From contig JAPLCJ010000002.1 of assembly GCA_026392255.1 (NCBI GenBank), forward strand, positions 1-46,168: 46,168 bases of DNA. Direction: 5' to 3'. Positions 1-9,108 of the stretch are shown here, piece by piece. Position 1 is the stretch's first letter; every line of letters starts with the position of its first letter. This DNA comes from Solirubrobacterales bacterium. GTDB lineage: Bacteria; Actinomycetota; Thermoleophilia; Solirubrobacterales; Solirubrobacteraceae. The translations under genes and the position numbers were made by a program. The notes under the pieces were generated by a model. That model searched no databases and was not told the origin of the DNA. It worked only from the letters and a program-made list of their open reading frames with translations.

Positions 1-894
1 CGCAGAGCTATGAATGGTGAAGATGCCAGTAGCGCGGAGGGTGGCTGGATTGACTGGCTGCGTGACTGCGCCGTTCCTGCAATAGAGGGCGTCGAAACAC
101 GCTCACTTGTCAAGCACATTCGCAACAAGGGAGCGATGCGGGGCGGAATCTTCAGCTCGGAGACAACTCAGGCCGATGCGCTTGCCGAAATTGGGCGCGA
201 GGAGACGATGTCGGGCCGTGACCTTGCGTCAACCGTGACTCAGACGGAAATGGTGGAGCTCGGACCGCTCGGACCAGGCACTCCAGTGCGCCTCGCTGTC
301 ATCGATACAGGCATCAAGGACTCCATCGTCACGAAGCTCAGGGAAAGAGGCGCCACGCTCGAACTGCACCCTTGCTCGGTAACAGCAGACGAGCTCCGTA
401 CTCGCGAGGTAGATGCATACTTCCTCGCCAACGGACCCGGTGATCCCGCGGCGTTGGACTCGATAGTGGAGACAATTCGAGGCTTGATAGGCCATCGGCC
501 CATTTACGGCATTTGCCTTGGGCACCAGTTGCTCTGCCGGGCGGTGGGTCTTGAGACTTGGAAGCTCCCGTTTGGCCACCGAGGGGCCAATCACCCAGTT
601 AAGGACCTAGTGACCGGGCGGGTTGAGATCACCTCACAGAACCATGGTTTCGCTGTGCGAGGCCCGGGTGGATCAGACACCGTTGATGTTGACCAGCCAG
701 TCGGCTGGGACACAGACTTCGGTCGAGCCGAACTAACACATGTGAACCTGTACGACCGCACCGTTGAAGGGTTGTCACTCCCGGATGCTCGCTGCGCGAC
801 TGTCCAGTACCACCCAGAAGCGGGCCCCGGGCCACATGATGCCGAGTACGTGTTCGATCGTTTCCTAGCCGAGATAACGGGAGAGGCTGCCTGA
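1..894 (+). CDS. carA: Carbamoyl-phosphate synthase small subunit, 5'-truncated by the window edge
   Basis: This is the glutaminase subunit of carbamoyl-phosphate synthase; it releases ammonia from glutamine and channels it to CarB for pyrimidine and arginine synthesis. The frame is open to base 1 and the visible protein is about 297 residues against roughly 370-380 for the family, so the N-terminus lies outside; the ATG at 10 is internal. Numbering from that ATG, the remainder of the small-subunit-specific domain ([19 protein letters not shown]) is followed by a class I amidotransferase domain with nucleophile C169 in YGICLGHQ and the H268/E270 pair in [11 protein letters not shown]. The stop TGA (892-894) overlaps the carB ATG by one base, so the two are probably translationally coupled. 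Confidence 0.96.
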   Translation, partial: RRAMNGEDASSAEGGWIDWLRDCAVPAIEGVETRSLVKHIRNKGAMRGGIFSSETTQADALAEIGREETMSGRDLASTVTQTEMVELGPLGPGTPVRLAVIDTGIKDSIVTKLRERGATLELHPCSVTADELRTREVDAYFLANGPGDPAALDSIVETIRGLIGHRPIYGICLGHQLLCRAVGLETWKLPFGHRGANHPVKDLVTGRVEITSQNHGFAVRGPGGSDTVDVDQPVGWDTDFGRAELTHVNLYDRTVEGLSLPDARCATVQYHPEAGPGPHDAEYVFDRFLAEITGEAA

Positions 895-3800
895 TGCCAC
901 GTAGAGACGACATTTCGCGGATCATGATCCTCGGCTCAGGTCCAATCGTGATCGGCCAGGCCGCTGAGTTTGATTATTCGGGTACTCAGGCCTGCAAGGT
1001 TCTCCGTGAGGAGGGCTATGAGATTGTGCTCGTCAACTCCAACCCGGCCACGATCATGACGGACCCTGACTTTGCCGATGCGACCTACATCGAGCCACTT
1101 TTGCCTGAGACCGTCGCGAGGATCATCGAGAAGGAGCGGCCTGATGCCATCCTGCCCACGTTGGGCGGTCAGACAGCGCTCAACCTAGCCAAGGCCCTGC
1201 ATGAGGACGGCACGCTAGAGCGTTACGGAGTGGAACTGATTGGGGCTAACTACGACGCAATTCATCGCGCCGAAGACCGTGATCTGTTCCGCCAGACAAT
1301 GGAAGGTGCGGGTCTCCGGGTGCCGCGCAGCCACATCGCGACAACAATGGATGAGGCCCGGGATGCGATGGACGATCTGGGTCTCCCCATAATCATCAGG
1401 CCCGCTTTCACCCTCGGCGGACGCGGAGGAGGTGTTGCCCATACGAAGGAAGATTTTGAGCGGATCGTCCGAGGCGGTATCGAAGCCTCCCCGATCAATC
1501 AAGTCCTTCTAGATGAATCAGTCATCGGATGGGGAGAGTTTGAGATGGAGGTAATGCGGGACCATGCTGACAACGTAGTGATCGTCTGCTCGATTGAGAA
1601 CATCGATCCGATGGGAGTTCACACCGGCGATTCGGTGTGTGTCGCTCCACAGCAGACACTCACAGACCCTCTCTACCAAAAGCTTCGGGATCAATCCATT
1701 GCTGTGATCCGGGCGGTTGGTGTCGAAACGGGTGGTTCAAATGTGCAGTTCGGTGTGAACCCGGAGACAGAGGAAATTGTCGTGATCGAGATGAACCCAC
1801 GGGTCAGCCGGTCGTCTGCCCTCGCAAGCAAGGCAACCGGTTTCCCGATCGCGAAGATCGCGGCGCGTCTGGCTGTCGGATACACCTTGCAGGAGATCCC
1901 CAACGACATCACGCTTCGCACACCAGCGAGTTTTGAGCCGGTGCTTGACTACGTGGTCGTCAAGTGGCCGCGATTTGCCTTTGAGAAGTTCCCAGGAGCC
2001 GACGACACTCTGACTACGCATATGAAGTCGGTGGGCGAGGCCATGGCTCTGGGTGGCGATTTCAAGCAAGCCTTCCTTAAGGCTCTGCGTTCGCGAGAGC
2101 TTGACTCCGTTCCGATCCTCCCTGAAGGACTCGATGACCTCATGCAGCTGGTGGTGGTTCCAGGCCCCGACCGGTTCGATGCGTTGCTTGAGGCCGTGAG
2201 GCGTGGAGTAGCCGAAGAAGACATCTGTACCCGCACTGGGATTGAGCCATGGTTCGTCCGGGAGCTTGCCGAGATCGCGAGGGGCTACGACCCGGAGGCC
2301 GAAGGTCTTGTTAGGACATTTAGATCCGTTGACACTTGTGCAGCTGAGTTCGAAGCTAAGACTCCCTACTTCTACTCCAGTTGGGAGCGGCCAGCAGCCG
2401 ATGGTGTCACTCAGCACGAGGCTGAAGGATCAGGTCGCGAGGCTGTCGTGATTCTCGGGTCCGGGCCCAACCGGATCGGACAAGGCATCGAGTTTGACTA
2501 CTGCTGCGTCCATGCGGCTCAAGCGGTCAAGGATGCCGGGGTCGATGCAGTGATGCTCAACTGCAACCCAGAGACTGTCTCCACCGATTACGACACCTCA
2601 ACCCGTCTCTACTTTGAACCACTCACGCTTGAGGATGTAGCTGCCGTTTGTAAACACGAGAATGCCCGCGGAGTCATTGTCCAGTTCGGCGGTCAGACGC
2701 CGTTGCGACTGGCCGAGGGACTGCAGAATCTCGGTATTCCAATTCTTGGAACAAGCATTGATTCGATCGACCTCGCCGAAGACCGTGGCCGGTTCGGTCC
2801 GCTGCTCGACAAACTCGGCTATCAGGCACCGGCTTACGCAACAGCGACGAACGCTGCCGAGGCCCTTGTTGCTGCAAAGGAAGTTGGATACCCGCTGCTC
2901 GTGCGCCCAAGCTATGTGCTCGGTGGTCGAGCAATGGAGATTGTCTATGACGATGAAGCTCTCGCCTCGTACCTTGAGCGGACTGGAGCTGATGCTCACG
3001 GAGGTGGCAAGGAGATCTTCCTTGACCGATTCCTTGAGGATGCTGTTGAGATTGACGTTGATGCGCTTTGCGACGGGAATCACGTCTGGATCGCAGGCAT
3101 CATGCAACACGTTGAAGAGGCCGGAATCCACTCGGGTGACTCAGCCTGCGTTTTGCCACCTCACTCTCTCTCAGGGGCGATGCTTGACCAGGTCCGCCAA
3201 CAGGCAACTGGGCTTGCGCTGGAGCTCGGAGTAGTTGGCTTGCTCAATGTTCAGTTCGCTGTGTTTAAGGGCGAGCTCTATGTGATCGAGGCAAATCCCC
3301 GTGCATCACGAACAGTGCCGTTTGTCTCGAAGGCAATCGGTCTACCTCTGGCTCGGTTGGCCTGCCGTCTGATGCTGGGTGAAACGATCGAGCAGCTCGA
3401 CCTTCCCGAGGACCCACTCGGCGGCTTCGTCTGCGTGAAAGAGGCAGTTATGCCCTTCGACCGCTTTGCCGGCTCCGATGCCCTCCTAGGCCCTGAGATG
3501 CGCTCCACAGGCGAGGTTATGGGCATAGCCCGCGACTTCCCGACCGCGTTCGCCAAGGCTCAGGCCGCTGCTGGGGCTGAGCTGCCAGACGGTGGAACCG
3601 TCTTCCTTTCGGTGACGGAGGGCGACAAGGTGCTAGCCGGAGCTTTGGCCAGCCAACTGCACGATCTCGGGTTCCGCATAATTGCGACGCGAGGAACGGC
3701 GGAAGCAGTAGCTCGGATGGGTATTCCGGCACAACCGATTAACAAGATCCCGGAGGGTTCACCGCACATAGTTGACCTCATCCAGGCCGGCGAGGTCAGA

Positions 3801-3998
3801 CTGATTGTGAACACGCCGACGGGCTCGGGAGCACGCACGGACGGATGGGAAATTCGCTCTGCGGCAGTTGCCAGTGGCATTCCGTGCATCACCACCATGG
3901 CTGGCGGATTAGCAGCGGCCAGAGCCATCGCAGCCGCAAGGTCAGCGGCCCCAGAGGTGATCGCGCTTCAAGAGATGCACGCTGAGGCAGCGCGTTGA
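894..3998 (+). CDS. carB: Carbamoyl-phosphate synthase large subunit
   Basis: This subunit makes carbamoyl phosphate from bicarbonate, ammonia and two ATP. The 1034-residue protein has the duplicated ATP-grasp architecture: the first half begins [19 protein letters not shown] and the second repeats it as [18 protein letters not shown]. Each half has a glycine-rich loop (LGGRGGG in the first, LGGRAME in the second) and metal-binding EMNPR or EANPR motifs. A C-terminal MGS-like allosteric domain follows ([23 protein letters not shown]). Length is slightly below the usual 1060-1080. It lies between carA (1-base overlap) and pyrK (4-base TTGA overlap), consistent with one pyrimidine operon. No frame break is seen. 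Confidence 0.97.
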   Translation: MPRRDDISRIMILGSGPIVIGQAAEFDYSGTQACKVLREEGYEIVLVNSNPATIMTDPDFADATYIEPLLPETVARIIEKERPDAILPTLGGQTALNLAKALHEDGTLERYGVELIGANYDAIHRAEDRDLFRQTMEGAGLRVPRSHIATTMDEARDAMDDLGLPIIIRPAFTLGGRGGGVAHTKEDFERIVRGGIEASPINQVLLDESVIGWGEFEMEVMRDHADNVVIVCSIENIDPMGVHTGDSVCVAPQQTLTDPLYQKLRDQSIAVIRAVGVETGGSNVQFGVNPETEEIVVIEMNPRVSRSSALASKATGFPIAKIAARLAVGYTLQEIPNDITLRTPASFEPVLDYVVVKWPRFAFEKFPGADDTLTTHMKSVGEAMALGGDFKQAFLKALRSRELDSVPILPEGLDDLMQLVVVPGPDRFDALLEAVRRGVAEEDICTRTGIEPWFVRELAEIARGYDPEAEGLVRTFRSVDTCAAEFEAKTPYFYSSWERPAADGVTQHEAEGSGREAVVILGSGPNRIGQGIEFDYCCVHAAQAVKDAGVDAVMLNCNPETVSTDYDTSTRLYFEPLTLEDVAAVCKHENARGVIVQFGGQTPLRLAEGLQNLGIPILGTSIDSIDLAEDRGRFGPLLDKLGYQAPAYATATNAAEALVAAKEVGYPLLVRPSYVLGGRAMEIVYDDEALASYLERTGADAHGGGKEIFLDRFLEDAVEIDVDALCDGNHVWIAGIMQHVEEAGIHSGDSACVLPPHSLSGAMLDQVRQQATGLALELGVVGLLNVQFAVFKGELYVIEANPRASRTVPFVSKAIGLPLARLACRLMLGETIEQLDLPEDPLGGFVCVKEAVMPFDRFAGSDALLGPEMRSTGEVMGIARDFPTAFAKAQAAAGAELPDGGTVFLSVTEGDKVLAGALASQLHDLGFRIIATRGTAEAVARMGIPAQPINKIPEGSPHIVDLIQAGEVRLIVNTPTGSGARTDGWEIRSAAVASGIPCITTMAGGLAAARAIAAARSAAPEVIALQEMHAEAAR

Positions 3999-4822
3999 GC
4001 GACTCGCGGCCGCTTGCTCCGTTTGGGCGCAGGTCGGTGTCGATTGTTGAGACCCGTTCACTCGGTCTCTACCAAGTGATCAAAGTTCAGGATGACCAAG
4101 CACCTGAGGTCAGGCCCGGTCAGTTTCACATGCTCAGTGCCACGGTCGGTTGGGGAGGGGAGGGGGGAGGACGTCCATGGTTGGCTCGTGCGATCAGCTT
4201 CCTCTCGTCCGATGGAAACGGCGGTATCGAGTTTCTGGTGGATGGCATCGGACCAGGTACACGGCAGCTTGCTTTGTTAAAACAGGGCGATCAGCTCGAC
4301 CTAGTTGGACCACTCGGCAACGGCTTCCCAGAACTCGCTGCGTCGGAGGAGACCACACCTTGTCTCGTAGCCGGTGGCATTGGCATAGCCCCGATCCTCG
4401 CCCTCAGTCAACAACTCGCTCTTGCGGGGACTGAACACGACTTGATTCTTGGCTTCAGGAATGCCGAGTTCGCCGACGCGGCCGCAGCGTGGCCCGACGC
4501 GACGGTTGCAACAGATGACGGGTCGGTCGGCGAGCAAGGGACGGTGATGGCGCCCCTTGCACGCGCGCTGGATGCAGGTCCGCGAACGGTCTATGCATGT
4601 GGCCCACCACTGATGCTGGAGGCTGTCCGGTCGAGGTGTGAGGAGAGCGATACGCCAGCGTGGTTTGCGCTGGAGGCGCCGATGGCCTGCGGTTTCGGCG
4701 CTTGCTTCGGCTGCGCCGTCGAAACTAAGAACGGGATAGTTCGACTCTGTGTCGACGGGCCTGTTATTAGCGGATCAGTACTCGCCGGCATAACCAGCAC
4801 TGGCCGGGTGGACGGCCAATGA
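3995..4822 (+). CDS. pyrK: Dihydroorotate dehydrogenase electron-transfer subunit (PyrK-like)
   Basis: This FAD and [2Fe-2S] protein passes electrons from the class 1B dihydroorotate dehydrogenase to NAD+. The protein is 275 residues, close to the family's 250-280. It has a ferredoxin-reductase-like FAD domain (residues 1 to about 105, with RPGQFHML), an NAD-binding domain ([24 protein letters not shown]), and a C-terminal iron-sulfur motif with cysteines 232, 237, 240 and 252 in the PyrK spacing C-x4-C-x2-C-x11-C. The start is TTG at 3995, overlapping the carB stop as TTGA. The end overlaps pyrD as ATGA. Pairing with pyrD supports a B-type heterotetramer. Confidence 0.9.
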   Translation: MSDSRPLAPFGRRSVSIVETRSLGLYQVIKVQDDQAPEVRPGQFHMLSATVGWGGEGGGRPWLARAISFLSSDGNGGIEFLVDGIGPGTRQLALLKQGDQLDLVGPLGNGFPELAASEETTPCLVAGGIGIAPILALSQQLALAGTEHDLILGFRNAEFADAAAAWPDATVATDDGSVGEQGTVMAPLARALDAGPRTVYACGPPLMLEAVRSRCEESDTPAWFALEAPMACGFGACFGCAVETKNGIVRLCVDGPVISGSVLAGITSTGRVDGQ

Positions 4823-5685
4823 GTGTCAACTTTTGTGGCATTGAGTTAGCCCATCCTGTCGTAAATTCTTCGGGTACTTTTGATCCATTGGCAGCCCGCC
4901 GGGCATTTGGCGATGCAGCCTTCACCAACTTCCCGTTCAGTGCCCACGTAACGAAGACCATCACCGTGGCAGCCCGGCAGGGCAATCGTCCACCAAGGCT
5001 GTGGGAGGCACCCACAAGTCTGATCAATTCAATTGGCCTCCCCAACAAGGGAATTGAGCGTTGGTTAGCGGAGGACTATCCCCAGCTTCGCGAGCTTCCT
5101 GTTCCGCTGATAGTCAATGTGATGGGTTTCGATACGGACGAGTTGATCCAGCTTGTCGGGGCAGTTGCGCAGCTCGCGGATGTCGTCGCCATCGAGCTCA
5201 ACGTTTCATGTCCCAATGTCGAGACCGGGACGATCATCGGCTCTGACCCTGACGAGTGCAGCAGGACGGTCAACGCAGTTCGAGGCCTGACAACGCTTCC
5301 GCTGATTGTCAAGCTCACCCCGAATGCCACTGACCCAGCAGCTGTGGCCCTCGCTGCCCAAGAGGCCGGCGCAGATGCCATCTCAATGATCAACACACTG
5401 AGAGGCCTTGCTCTGGATCCAACTACGCTGGAACCATGGCTTGGCGGCGGCACCGGAGGCGTCTCAGGGCCTGCGGTTAAAGCGGTCGCTCTTGCCCAGA
5501 CAGCTTCGGTCTGTGCAGCTGTGTCGATCCCAATCATCGGCATGGGAGGAATTGATAGTGGACATGCCGCGAGGGAGTTTTTGGCAGCTGGAGCGACACT
5601 GGTTGCCGTCGGAACAGCAAGCTTCACGGATCCGACGGCGGGCTCGAGGATCAGTGCCGAACTCGGCGCAATGACCGCGCACTGA
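4819..5685 (+). CDS. pyrD: Dihydroorotate dehydrogenase, class 1B catalytic subunit
   Basis: This enzyme oxidises dihydroorotate to orotate with FMN, in the cytoplasm. The 288-residue TIM-barrel protein carries the class 1 active-site motif IELNVSCPN with C131 as the catalytic base. Phosphate and FMN-binding loops are seen at KLTPNATD, INTLRG and GMGGIDSG. Class 1B enzymes need PyrK as electron acceptor, and pyrK lies immediately upstream with a 4-base overlap. After the stop there is a 47-base gap that contains a promoter for mihF. No pyrF (orotidine decarboxylase) gene follows. Confidence 0.95.
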   Translation: MSVNFCGIELAHPVVNSSGTFDPLAARRAFGDAAFTNFPFSAHVTKTITVAARQGNRPPRLWEAPTSLINSIGLPNKGIERWLAEDYPQLRELPVPLIVNVMGFDTDELIQLVGAVAQLADVVAIELNVSCPNVETGTIIGSDPDECSRTVNAVRGLTTLPLIVKLTPNATDPAAVALAAQEAGADAISMINTLRGLALDPTTLEPWLGGGTGGVSGPAVKAVALAQTASVCAAVSIPIIGMGGIDSGHAAREFLAAGATLVAVGTASFTDPTAGSRISAELGAMTAH

Positions 5686-5695
5686 GCACGTCACG

Positions 5696-5723
5696 TTGCA
5701 GAACTGCTCCGGGTATGTAGGAT
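5696..5723 (+). promoter_or_regulatory. Predicted sigma-70-type promoter for mihF
   Basis: TTGCAG (5696-5701) and TAGGAT (5718-5723) are separated by 16 bases and resemble -35 and -10 elements. The -10 lies 9 bases before the mihF ATG, so the transcript would be leaderless or nearly so. No Shine-Dalgarno sequence precedes the ATG, which fits. Confidence 0.5.
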
Positions 5724-5732
5724 CCCCGAAGC

Positions 5733-6071
5733 ATGAATCCTGATCGCGACACCGGCAGCCAGATTGATACCCCAGGTCGGTCCCGGATTCAGCGTATGGA
5801 TGCACTCGCTCTTGCTAATGAGATTCGCGGCAAGCGGGCGCGCCTTAAGCGTGACCTCAAGGCCGGACGGATCAAGGTCTACCAGCAGCTCGATGCTCCA
5901 CCAGAGTGGCTGATGACAGCCAAGGTGCTCGATCTTCTCCTTGCCGTTCCAAAGGTTGGACGCGTCAAGGCCAACAAGGCTCTTGTTCAGTGCCGCATCT
6001 CTCCCAGCAAGACGGTGGGCGGTCTCTCAGACCGTCAGCGCCGCGAGCTGGTTTCACTCCTTTCTAGGTAG
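5733..6071 (+). CDS. mihF: Actinobacterial integration host factor (mIHF)
   Basis: This is a small nucleoid-associated DNA-binding protein of the actinobacterial mIHF family, unrelated to proteobacterial IHF. The 112-residue product has a basic helix (RGKRARLKRDLKAGRIK), then the conserved core LLLAVPKVGRVKANK with a helix-two-turn-helix, and the closing GLSDRQRRELVSLL. Family members are about 105 residues. The ATG at 5733 is chosen because a -10 element sits 9 bases upstream; ATG 5796 would give a shorter form (91 residues) and cannot be excluded. Placement directly before gmk and rpoZ is the classic actinobacterial order. Confidence 0.9.
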   Translation: MNPDRDTGSQIDTPGRSRIQRMDALALANEIRGKRARLKRDLKAGRIKVYQQLDAPPEWLMTAKVLDLLLAVPKVGRVKANKALVQCRISPSKTVGGLSDRQRRELVSLLSR

Positions 6072-6082
6072 AGGCGGCTGCG

Positions 6083-6634
6083 GTGGCGCGGCTCGTTGTC
6101 ATCACCGGGCCATCCGGAGTCGGGAAGGGGACTCTGAAGCGAGGCCTGCTTGCCGAACTGTTGCTGCCTGAGTCAATCTCAGCGACTACGCGTCTTCCTC
6201 GTCAGGGCGAGACCGACGGGGTTGAATATCACTTCCTGACGAGAGGGGAATTTGAAGAGCGTCGTGACAGGAATGAGTTCTTGGAGAGCGCGGAGTACGC
6301 CGGCAATCTCTACGGGACGCTGCGGTCCGAAGTAGAGGCCCGGTCCGACGGAGCTAACGCGGTGGTGCTGGAAATAGAGACCCGCGGCGCAGAGCAGATC
6401 CGCGACCGTGACCCTGACGCGATTCTCATTTTCATCGCCCCGCCCGACTCAGCTGAACTGCGAAAACGGCTTGAGGGAAGAGGAACAGACGAGCCAGAAC
6501 AAATCACGGTCCGTCTAGCTGAAGCTGAGCGTGAACTGACCCTGCGAGACGAATTCGACACGGTCATTATCAACGACGATGTCGCACGCGCAACTGCGGA
6601 GCTGGTCACTCAGGTCCGCTCCCGGCTAGACTGA
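6083..6634 (+). CDS. gmk: Guanylate kinase
   Basis: This kinase phosphorylates GMP to GDP with ATP in nucleotide salvage and synthesis. The 183-residue protein has the P-loop GPSGVGKGT (residues 9-17), the GMP-binding segment TTRLPRQGETDGVEYHF, the ESAEYAGNLYGT loop, and a C-terminal region with RLAEAERELTLRDEFDTVI. The GTG start at 6083 lies 11 bases after the mihF stop and is preceded by a gagg-type ribosome-binding site. It is cotranscribed with mihF and rpoZ by spacing. Confidence 0.95.
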   Translation: MARLVVITGPSGVGKGTLKRGLLAELLLPESISATTRLPRQGETDGVEYHFLTRGEFEERRDRNEFLESAEYAGNLYGTLRSEVEARSDGANAVVLEIETRGAEQIRDRDPDAILIFIAPPDSAELRKRLEGRGTDEPEQITVRLAEAERELTLRDEFDTVIINDDVARATAELVTQVRSRLD

Positions 6635-6658
6635 CCTCAAGAACCGACTGGAGAACAG

Positions 6659-6898
6659 ATGATCAACCCCCGCATGGACAAACTTCATGAGAACGTCGAG
6701 AGCAACTACGCCCTCGTTATTGCTGCTGCAAAGCGCGCCCGCCAGATCAATGCGTATTACCACGCACTTGGCGAAGGAAGCTATGAGGAGTACGTACCTC
6801 CAATGGTGCAGACGTCCTCACACAATCAGCTGACTATCGCTCTGGAAGAGATTGCCCAAGGCAAGCTTCTCGTTGAGAAGCCGAAGGCTGACGAGTAA
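6659..6898 (+). CDS. rpoZ: RNA polymerase omega subunit
   Basis: Omega helps beta-prime fold and assemble into RNA polymerase. The 79-residue protein has the family signature VIAAAKRARQIN near the N-terminus followed by a short acidic tail. Length fits actinobacterial omega (about 80-110). The ATG at 6659 is preceded by a good Shine-Dalgarno (ggaga at about -8). It sits between gmk and coaBC as in many actinobacteria. Confidence 0.92.
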   Translation: MINPRMDKLHENVESNYALVIAAAKRARQINAYYHALGEGSYEEYVPPMVQTSSHNQLTIALEEIAQGKLLVEKPKADE

Positions 6899-6910
6899 AG
6901 AGTCGACTAC

Positions 6911-6931
6911 GGGATCTCATCTGAGGATCCC
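6911..6931 (+). repeat. Short inverted repeat between rpoZ and coaBC
   Basis: GGGATC (6911-6916) and GATCCC (6926-6931) form a 6-bp stem with a 9-base loop. There is no T-run after it, so it is at best a weak terminator or a structure near the coaBC ribosome-binding site (gagg at 6923-6926). Confidence 0.3.
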
Positions 6932-6937
6932 ATTCAT

Positions 6938-8167
6938 ATGCGGATCCTCCTTGGAGTTCCGGGCGGGATTGCCGCCTACAAAGCGGTAGAGCTCGCTCGG
7001 CTTGCTGTCAAAGCCGGGCACTCTGTCCGCGTTATCCAGACTCCGGCGAGTCTGCGGTTCGTCGGCCGGGCATCCTTCGCCGCCATCACTGGGGCTCCGG
7101 TTCTAGCCTCTGAATTTGAGGACGATCCAGCTAATGGATCTTGGCCTGGAGAGGCTCCAGGAGCGCATACGCCGATTAGTCACTTGGCTCTAATTGAGCG
7201 AGCTGACATTTACGTTGTGGCCCCGGCGACCGCCAATACTCTGGCTAGGCTTGCTGCTGGCTCAGCTGATGACCTGGTCTCAACGAGTGCGCTGGCAGCC
7301 ACATGCCCCGTGGTTCTAGCGCCAGCGATGAACGGGCTGATGTGGTCCAACTCGGCGACCGTTGAGAATGTTTTGACGCTGAAAAGCCGTGGCTTCCACG
7401 TTCTGGAACCTGAGGAGGGACAGCTTGCTTCTCATGGCGAGGCCGGGAAGGGCAGGCTAGTTGAGCCCGATGCGATCCTCCACAGCGTTGAGATGCTCTC
7501 AGCTCAATCTCGCGAGCTTGATGGTGTCGAGGTGCTCGTAACGGCCGGTGGCACCCGGGAGCCAATTGACGGCGTGCGGTTTATCGGCAACAGGTCAAGT
7601 GGGCGAATGGGCTTTGCGGTCGCCGAGGCTGCCGCGCAGCGTGGGGCGTCAGTGACTTTGATCGCAGCCAATAGCGGGTTGCCATGCCCACTAGGTGTGG
7701 AACTCGTTGAGGTCGGAACTGCCGCAGAGCTCTCCGCCGCTACTGAGACAGCGTTTGAGACAGCAGATGTTCTGGTGATGGCTGCAGCCGTCGCCGACTT
7801 TAGGCCCGTTATGCCTGTCGGAGGCAAAATTGACAAGTCCGCGGGTGTCCCGCTATTGACCCTAGAGCCCGTAGACGACATTCTCAAAGGGCTCGCTAGT
7901 AAGAGAGCCTCCGGTCAGACCTTGATCGGATTTGCTGCTGAGCACGGCCCGTCTACTGAGAGGGCCCGAGGCAAACTTGAGTCCAAAAATTTGGACATGG
8001 TCGTCTACAACGACATCTCAGATGAGGCGATTGGTTTTGACTCTCCCGTCAACCAGGTCACGCTAATCACGCCCCAAGGGGAGACGCAGCTTCCTCTTGC
8101 CAGCAAGCGAGTGATTGCTGACGGCATCATTGATGCCGTCCTAGCACTGCGCTCCCTCGGGTCCTGA
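6938..8167 (+). CDS. coaBC: Bifunctional phosphopantothenoylcysteine decarboxylase / phosphopantothenate-cysteine ligase
   Basis: CoaBC carries out two steps of coenzyme A synthesis: joining cysteine to 4'-phosphopantothenate and decarboxylating the product. The 409-residue protein has an N-terminal flavoprotein (CoaC) domain with GVPGGIAAYKA, the active-site histidine H82 in PISHLALI, and N132 in PAMNGLMW. From about residue 195 comes the CoaB domain with GGTREPID, the dimer/acyl-cytidylate motif FIGNRSSGRMG, and lysines in GGKIDK (297, 300). The substrate-clamp segment reads LASHGEAGKGR, with serine 165 where E. coli Dfp has a catalytic cysteine. It is the last gene of the mihF group and runs convergently into the next gene, 4 bases away. 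Confidence 0.95.
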   Translation: MRILLGVPGGIAAYKAVELARLAVKAGHSVRVIQTPASLRFVGRASFAAITGAPVLASEFEDDPANGSWPGEAPGAHTPISHLALIERADIYVVAPATANTLARLAAGSADDLVSTSALAATCPVVLAPAMNGLMWSNSATVENVLTLKSRGFHVLEPEEGQLASHGEAGKGRLVEPDAILHSVEMLSAQSRELDGVEVLVTAGGTREPIDGVRFIGNRSSGRMGFAVAEAAAQRGASVTLIAANSGLPCPLGVELVEVGTAAELSAATETAFETADVLVMAAAVADFRPVMPVGGKIDKSAGVPLLTLEPVDDILKGLASKRASGQTLIGFAAEHGPSTERARGKLESKNLDMVVYNDISDEAIGFDSPVNQVTLITPQGETQLPLASKRVIADGIIDAVLALRSLGS

Positions 8168-8171
8168 GCAG

Positions 8172-8546
8172 CTAAGACTGGATGTGCTGACGTGCCTGAG
8201 TGGCGGTCAGCACGAAGAGTCCGAGAACACGATCAAGCTGCCGTGCATTAAGCGCATCTGGCAGTAGGTCACAGGAAAGCCAGACCTCACCGTCACGGGT
8301 AGAGCTGAAGCGGACGAGGTGGATGCGCCGGTTCCACCAAAGGAGATCCTCTGCGCTCAGCTGGCCTGGAGCACAAACATTGGCCTGAATTCGTAGGAGT
8401 CCTTCCCGAGCGGCAATTCCGATGTCGAGTGGCCAGCCCGCAGCGTCCACTGAAAGTCCCCATTCTCCTGAGGCCAATTCCCTTACTGGGTCCGGAAGGC
8501 CTGCGAGAAAATCTCCCACAACGCTGATTGTCTGATCCGTGCGCAC
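8172..8546 (-). CDS. Small YbjN-like (type III chaperone-like fold) protein
   Basis: The 124-residue acidic protein has no catalytic motif. Its pattern of a beta-rich N-terminal half, VWLSCDLLP at about 90 and a closing helix LDRVLGLFVLTATQA resembles the YbjN / type III secretion chaperone-like fold often found as small proteins of unknown role in actinobacteria. This assignment is from memory of the fold's sequence pattern and is tentative. The start is GTG at 8546; a -10 element (TAACCT) lies 6 bases before it. It is divergent from rimP and convergent with coaBC. The function is unknown. Confidence 0.6.
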   Translation of the reverse strand: MRTDQTISVVGDFLAGLPDPVRELASGEWGLSVDAAGWPLDIGIAAREGLLRIQANVCAPGQLSAEDLLWWNRRIHLVRFSSTRDGEVWLSCDLLPDALNARQLDRVLGLFVLTATQARQHIQS

Positions 8547-8552
8547 CCCGCG

Positions 8553-8558
8553 AGGTTA
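8553..8558 (-). promoter_or_regulatory. -10 element of the YbjN-like gene (leaderless)
   Basis: On the minus strand this reads TAACCT, 6 bases before the GTG start at 8546, so transcription would begin at or next to the start codon. It overlaps the proposed rimP -35 on the other strand. Confidence 0.4.
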
Positions 8559-8583
8559 GCGAGATGCCGCTCAATGCTACGAT
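8556..8583 (+). promoter_or_regulatory. Possible promoter of the rimP operon
   Basis: TTAGCG (8556-8561) and TACGAT (8578-8583) are 16 bases apart. The -10 matches TANNNT well; the -35 is a weak match. A start near 8590 would give a leader of about 75 bases that holds two hairpins before rimP. Confidence 0.35.
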
Positions 8584-8601
8584 TCGCTCAACACCTTTCG
8601 A

Positions 8602-8618
8602 CACCGGATTGTCCGGTG
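8602..8618 (+). ncRNA. First hairpin of the rimP leader
   Basis: CACCGGA and TCCGGTG form a perfect 7-bp stem with a 3-base loop (TTG). It lies 9 bases before the terminator-like hairpin in the untranslated leader and could be a protein-binding or pausing structure. Confidence 0.45.
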
Positions 8619-8627
8619 GGCAGTACG

Positions 8628-8652
8628 GAGCGGGCGAAGGCCCGCTCTTTTT
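8628..8652 (+). terminator. Terminator-like attenuator in the rimP leader
   Basis: GAGCGGGC (8628-8635), loop GAAG, GCCCGCTC (8640-8647) is a perfect 8-bp GC-rich stem followed at once by five T residues (8648-8652). This is the only textbook intrinsic terminator I see in the window. It lies 13 bases before the rimP ATG, downstream of a candidate promoter and in the sense direction, so it would act as an attenuator of the rimP-nusA-infB operon rather than a terminator for an upstream gene; the preceding gene runs the other way. Confidence 0.7.
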
Positions 8653-8665
8653 ATCCGAGAACACA

Positions 8666-9094
8666 ATGAACGAAGCCATCGAAACCAAGATACGCAACCT
8701 CATCGCCGACAATTCGGACGATATTGAGGTGCTGCTAGTAGACGCCCCTGGAGCTGGGCGCGTACGTGTCTTCATTGACCATCCCGACGGCGTCACATTG
8801 GCTCATTGCGAACGGGTGACCGAGTTGCTGGCAGACGTCCGTGAGACCCACGCGGTCGAGGTTTCAAGCCCCGGCGCTGAGCGCCCGCTCACTAAGCCTG
8901 ACCACTTTCGCCGGTTTGCTGGACGTACAGCCAAGATCAAGCTTTCAGAGCCACTCCCAGAGAGCGGCAGCAGGACCATCAGTGGTGAGATCGTCGAAGC
9001 CGACGACGAGTCAGTCACCGTTGCCACAGGCAGCGAGCGGCTCTCACTTCCATATTCGGCCATAGGTCGCGCCCATCTGGTCGCGGCTGCTTAA
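8666..9094 (+). CDS. rimP: Ribosome maturation factor RimP
   Basis: RimP assists late 30S subunit assembly. The protein from ATG 8666 is 142 residues, near the usual 150. It shows the two-domain RimP pattern: an N-terminal alpha/beta domain with VRVFIDHPDGVTLAHCERV and the signature VEVSSPGAERPL, then an Sm-like C-terminal barrel (RTAKIKLSEPLP, ITGEIV-like IDSGEIVEADDES region). The in-frame extension back to 8528 is rejected because it runs through the hairpin leader and has no family similarity. It is followed 14 bases later by nusA, the normal order. Confidence 0.9.
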   Translation: MNEAIETKIRNLIADNSDDIEVLLVDAPGAGRVRVFIDHPDGVTLAHCERVTELLADVRETHAVEVSSPGAERPLTKPDHFRRFAGRTAKIKLSEPLPESGSRTISGEIVEADDESVTVATGSERLSLPYSAIGRAHLVAAA

Positions 9095-9108
9095 AGCGGA
9101 GGTCATTC

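Noticed and set aside
1737-2417. Minus-strand open frame of 226 codons inside carB
   Set aside because: carB is a complete gene with full-length homology; the reverse frame is a by-product of its codon pattern.
8528-8665. Longer rimP start at 8528
   Set aside because: The added 46 residues are encoded by the hairpin leader, lack similarity to RimP, and would overlap the divergent gene.
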